From: Artemia franciscana
Lineage: Eukaryota; Arthropoda; Branchiopoda; Anostraca; Artemiidae
Assembly: GCF_032884065.1 (NCBI RefSeq)
Contig: NC_088883.1
Coordinates: 24,547,637-24,611,636, forward strand
Length of the DNA: 64,000 nucleotides
Reading direction: 5' to 3'
This document shows, in pieces, positions 60,960-64,000 of this stretch (the stretch's first letter is position 1; each line of letters starts with the position of its first letter). Below the pieces are notes generated by a model. The model had not been told where the DNA came from and searched no databases. It saw only the letters and a program-made list of their open reading frames with translations. A program made the position numbers and the translations under genes.

Positions 60960-61445
60960 TTAAAGTCAGTTCTGTTCGCTGCGCTCTTGAAGGAGCAAGT
61001 ACATTGCTGTTATTGATGGTGCTGAAAGACAAAAATAGTTGAACTGTACAATGATGTTGAGGCCGAAAACACTTGAAGTGACTTTGAACATAGACCAATC
61101 TAAAACTAACTTTAAATTTAGTTTTTGACCTAAGACAATTGCTTAGGCGGTGCTATTGAAGCAACAAGTAGACTTTTGCTATAGATGTGATTGAAAGACC
61201 AGGGTAATTTGAACTGTACAATGGAGTTATGCCTGACAATATATTGAGAGGATTTGGACATGGACAGATTAAAGACTAATTTTAAAGTAAGTCTTTGATT
61301 TAAATCAGCTATTTATGCGGCGCTATTGAAGGAACAAGCAGAATTGTGGTGTAGATGCTAGTGAAAGTCAAAGGTATTTGAACTGGCCAATGGAGTTTAG
61401 CCCGAAAAAATATGAAGACGATTTGGACATAAATACACTGTTCAA
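60960..61445. repeat. Tandem array, 170-bp unit x 3, diverged
   Basis: GCTATTGAAGGAACAAG-like blocks at 60,983, 61,152 and 61,322, each followed by TTGAACTG...CAATG and TTTGGACAT blocks. Confidence 0.85.
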
Positions 61446-61593
61446 TCAGCTTTGCCCCCAATGAAATATACTGAATGACACGCAATCCTCTTGGAAATCA
61501 GAAATGAGTATGAGTCCACTGTTGTTTTGAACTAGGCATTTTATTTCTTTTCCAGTTTGTAGACCAACAATCATTTTGTTACAAAATTTCTCA

Positions 61594-61713
61594 GCCAACG
61601 GCCATACCACGTTAAAAGTACCTAGCCTCGTCAGATCTTGGAAATCACGCAACGTCGGGCCCGGTCAGTACTTGGATGGGTGACAGCCTGGGAACACCGG
61701 GTGCTGTTGGCAT
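61594..61713 (+). rRNA. 5S rRNA, copy 2
   Basis: 120 nt, GCCAACGGCCATACCACG to CTGTTGGCAT, closer to the remembered Artemia 5S than copy 1 (GGGCCCGGTCAGTACTTGGA and GTGCTGTTGGCAT intact; changes include TTAAAAG, CTAGCC and TGACAGCC). The helix ends pair (GCCAAC...GTTGGC). No T-tract terminator: the TA array begins 3-4 bp past the 3' end. It could be transcribed, but a normal stop is lacking. Confidence 0.92.
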
Positions 61714-61869
<156 letters not shown>

Positions 61870-61887
61870 TTATTTTTTAAAGTAAAA

Positions 61888-62649
61888 TAATATTCTTGGT
61901 AACAAACTCGTTTCCTTATTCTAATAGCGCCAAGCTGATTACATCTTTATTAGAAAAAAGAAAAACAGAAGAGACTAAGTTGGACATCCCCTTGATTTCC
62001 ATCTATTGGTAATAAATAAATGCCAACACTTGACTCACATTTATCTAAGCCAATAAATAAAGTCAAAAATTGTAACCAAAGTGACATTATAAGCCCCCAA
62101 GATATTTTAATGGCGAGTTTGGAGATTGAAGTCATTATGAAATTGGTTATTCTTGCAAATGAACATTCTCTTTATTTTGGTTTTAGAGGTGAATTTTATA
62201 AACAGGTGTTTGGTTTGGCTTTGGGGGCATTTCTCTCCCCTTTGTTGGCAATTCTCTTCATGGAATCTATTGAAACCTCCGCCATACACAGTTTTACACA
62301 GTTCCGCCATACACAGTCTCCTTGTTTCTGGGGCAGATTCATGGTTGATGTGGTCTGCATTTGGAAACACAGTTTAGAGTCTCTAGACCTTTTCCATAAA
62401 CATTTAAATAGTTTTTACAAATACGTAAAATTTACAGTGGAGTTTGAAGAAAGTGATAAATTACCTTTTCTGGATATCTTATTGATCAAAAGTAACTTCC
62501 ATTTACTTTTTTCAGTTTATAGAAAGCCTACCCACAGTGATAGGTATTTGAACTTTTACTCTTGCCACCCTATTTCAGTGAAACGAGGGGTTGTGATTGC
62601 ACTGGTGGATAGAGCTTTGTTACGTAATAGATATATTGTTTACATATAG
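61888..62649 (+). mobile_element. Penelope-like element 2 with RT domain
   Basis: Frame from 62,020, 209 codons: SKPINKVKNCNQSDIISPQD, FGFRGEFYKQVFGLALGAFL, SPLLAILFMESIE (RT G-x-x-G-x-x-L-S-P motif), then GRFMVDVV where RYVDDV is expected, so the catalytic DD is lost, then LPFLDILLIK and FSVYRKPTHSDRYLNFYSCH, PISVKRGVVIALVDRALL, a typical Penelope-like RT thumb. Upstream thumb/finger parts and any GIY-YIG endonuclease are missing; the frame ends at TAG 62,647-62,649. A different lineage from PLE1. Confidence 0.75.
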
Positions 62650-63011
62650 AAAAAAATCAACTTAAAAACAGATTGTAATAATTAACATTGGAATTAATTA
62701 GTAAAATAAAACAATATATAATAATCAATATGTAATAAGATTATTACTTTCTTAAATAATATTATAAAGACAATTATTATCAGTATCATAAACACATGTA
62801 ATCTATATTTTACTTATAAGGTATTATGTGATATTTTTTTGATGAGATTTCATTCGGATTTTTCAAATATAGTGCTATCATCAATAATTAAAATCATGTT
62901 TGAAAAACATAGTTTAAATAGTGTTTATTCTTATTTTATTTTCTAATGATTTTTGTTATTTCAAAAATACGTTAATCCACTAAGATTCAAATTTCAATTT
63001 AAATAATGCAA
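62650..63011. other. AT-rich spacer
   Basis: No feature seen. Confidence 0.5.
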
Positions 63012-64000
63012 TGTTGGGACCCAGCCAAATACCCAACCCGCTTGCTGCCTGTGGTTATTGCATAGTGCTTATTTATTGCTTGCTTTTGCTTATTGCTTTA
63101 TTTTATAGGTGCTTGGGTTTCCAATTAAATATTAAATAGAAGAATTGTTCATGGTGTCAGAACAATGGACCCATCTGCACCCTCTCCATTCATCGACTGG
63201 AACCAGCCTAACTTGAAAGATGTCTGGACAAGGTTCTCCAAGCATGTGGAGTTAATGTTCAGTGGCCCCTTGAATGGAAAATCTAATACAGTGAAGTGCT
63301 CCTACCTCCTCATATGGGTAGGAGAGAAGGGCAGAGACATTTTTAGTACCTTTGTTGTTCCGCATGCCAGTGAAAACAATCCAACTGAGTACCTAAGACT
63401 GTTCAAAAACCATGTTGAGCCCTCTTCCAATCCCATCTTCGAACGCTTCAAGTTCCACAAGCGGAACCAGAAAGAATTTGAAACCATTGAACAATACATT
63501 ACTGATGTCAAGCTAGTTGCACAGAATTGCAGCTACAGCCAGCAAGATGAGATGGTGAGAGATCAACTAAGTTTTGGGCTGAAGAATGATAGGCTCAGAG
63601 AAAGACTTCTTGCTGAAGGTGGGAGCCTAACTTTGGACAGAGCTGTCCTGGTATGCAGAACATTCCAGAAAACCCAAGCACAAATACAAACCATGCATGA
63701 TGAAGCAAAGCAGACTATAAAACAGGAAGTTGATGTAGTTGGTAGGAGAGTAACTGATAGCAGAGCAAACAAAGATTGCCATATCTGTGGTGGTCCATAC
63801 AGTAATGAACACAGATGCCATGCAAAAGGAAAAAAAAGGTTCGAAATGTGGTAGATTAAACCACTTCGCCCGTGCATGTAGGAGCAAATCAGTCCATAAT
63901 ATCCAGCATGATCACCTAATGGTTGTTGAAGACTGTGCAGCAACCTCAGAATTTTTCATAGACTCCATAGACAGTGCTGCTGAGAGCAGCACGATTGCTA
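63012..64000 (+). mobile_element. LTR retrotransposon, Ty3/Gypsy type, 5' end (fossil)
   Basis: A short 5' LTR of about 140 bp (63,012-63,151, TGTTGGGACC...TTGTTCA, TG...CA ends) is followed directly by a primer-binding-type TGGTGTCAGAAC (63,152-63,163), as for a tRNA-Leu primer. A gag-like frame (63,165-63,854) follows, with patterns usual in Ty3/Gypsy gag (F..RNQ...F..IEQYI.DVKLVAQNC) and a zinc-knuckle region at its end. The element leaves the window, so its 3' LTR, pol and age cannot be judged. It appears broken, with at least one break in the visible part. Confidence 0.8.

Overview
The window is animal nuclear DNA, probably from a crustacean like the brine shrimp Artemia. Three things point there: introns and a degenerate multi-copy organisation; two 5S rRNA copies that match the Artemia 5S sequence as I remember it; and 5S sitting inside a histone gene cluster, a linkage reported for Artemia. 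I could not run a search, so this is recognition from memory. Most of the window is repeats, transposon remains and broken gene copies. No complete, intact protein-coding gene is visible.

Layout. (1) 1-21 kb and 21-36 kb: a tandem segmental duplication. Copy A is about 4,488-18,190 and copy B about 21,215-35,992, nearly identical. Each carries a LINE reverse transcriptase remnant, many members of a hairpin-rich foldback repeat family, the FHA-domain terminal exon of a SNIP1 homologue on the minus strand, and a truncated mariner. A third SNIP1 exon copy starts the window, so the period is about 15-16 kb. The third exon copy in order (31-33.6 kb) is split by a 1.7 kb foldback element. A homeobox-like exon fragment lies at about 2.9 kb. 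(2) 36-39.2 kb: an inverted mariner, LINE debris and a 109-bp satellite with a three-monomer higher-order period. (3) 39.2-46.8 kb: a very AT-rich block with no recognised gene, containing a long inverted-repeat structure at 43,971-46,838. (4) 46.8-61.7 kb: a decayed histone/5S locus. In order it holds H3(+) with a hAT transposon between promoter and ORF, H2A(+), 5S(+), Penelope-like debris, then a palindrome of about 7 kb with H1(-), an H4 fragment at its centre and H1(+), then two tandem arrays and a second 5S(+). (5) 61.7-64 kb: a long TA array, a Penelope-like reverse transcriptase and the 5' end of a Ty3/Gypsy-type LTR element that leaves the window.

How it fits together. The histone genes keep histone 3' stem-loops but are frameshifted or truncated, so this looks like a fossil offshoot of the active histone-5S array. 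TA microsatellites mark nearly every Penelope-like junction and the 3' end of both 5S copies. The foldback family is the main architect of the 1-36 kb part. Its members end in a conserved short hairpin, and the arms of their long internal hairpins co-vary.
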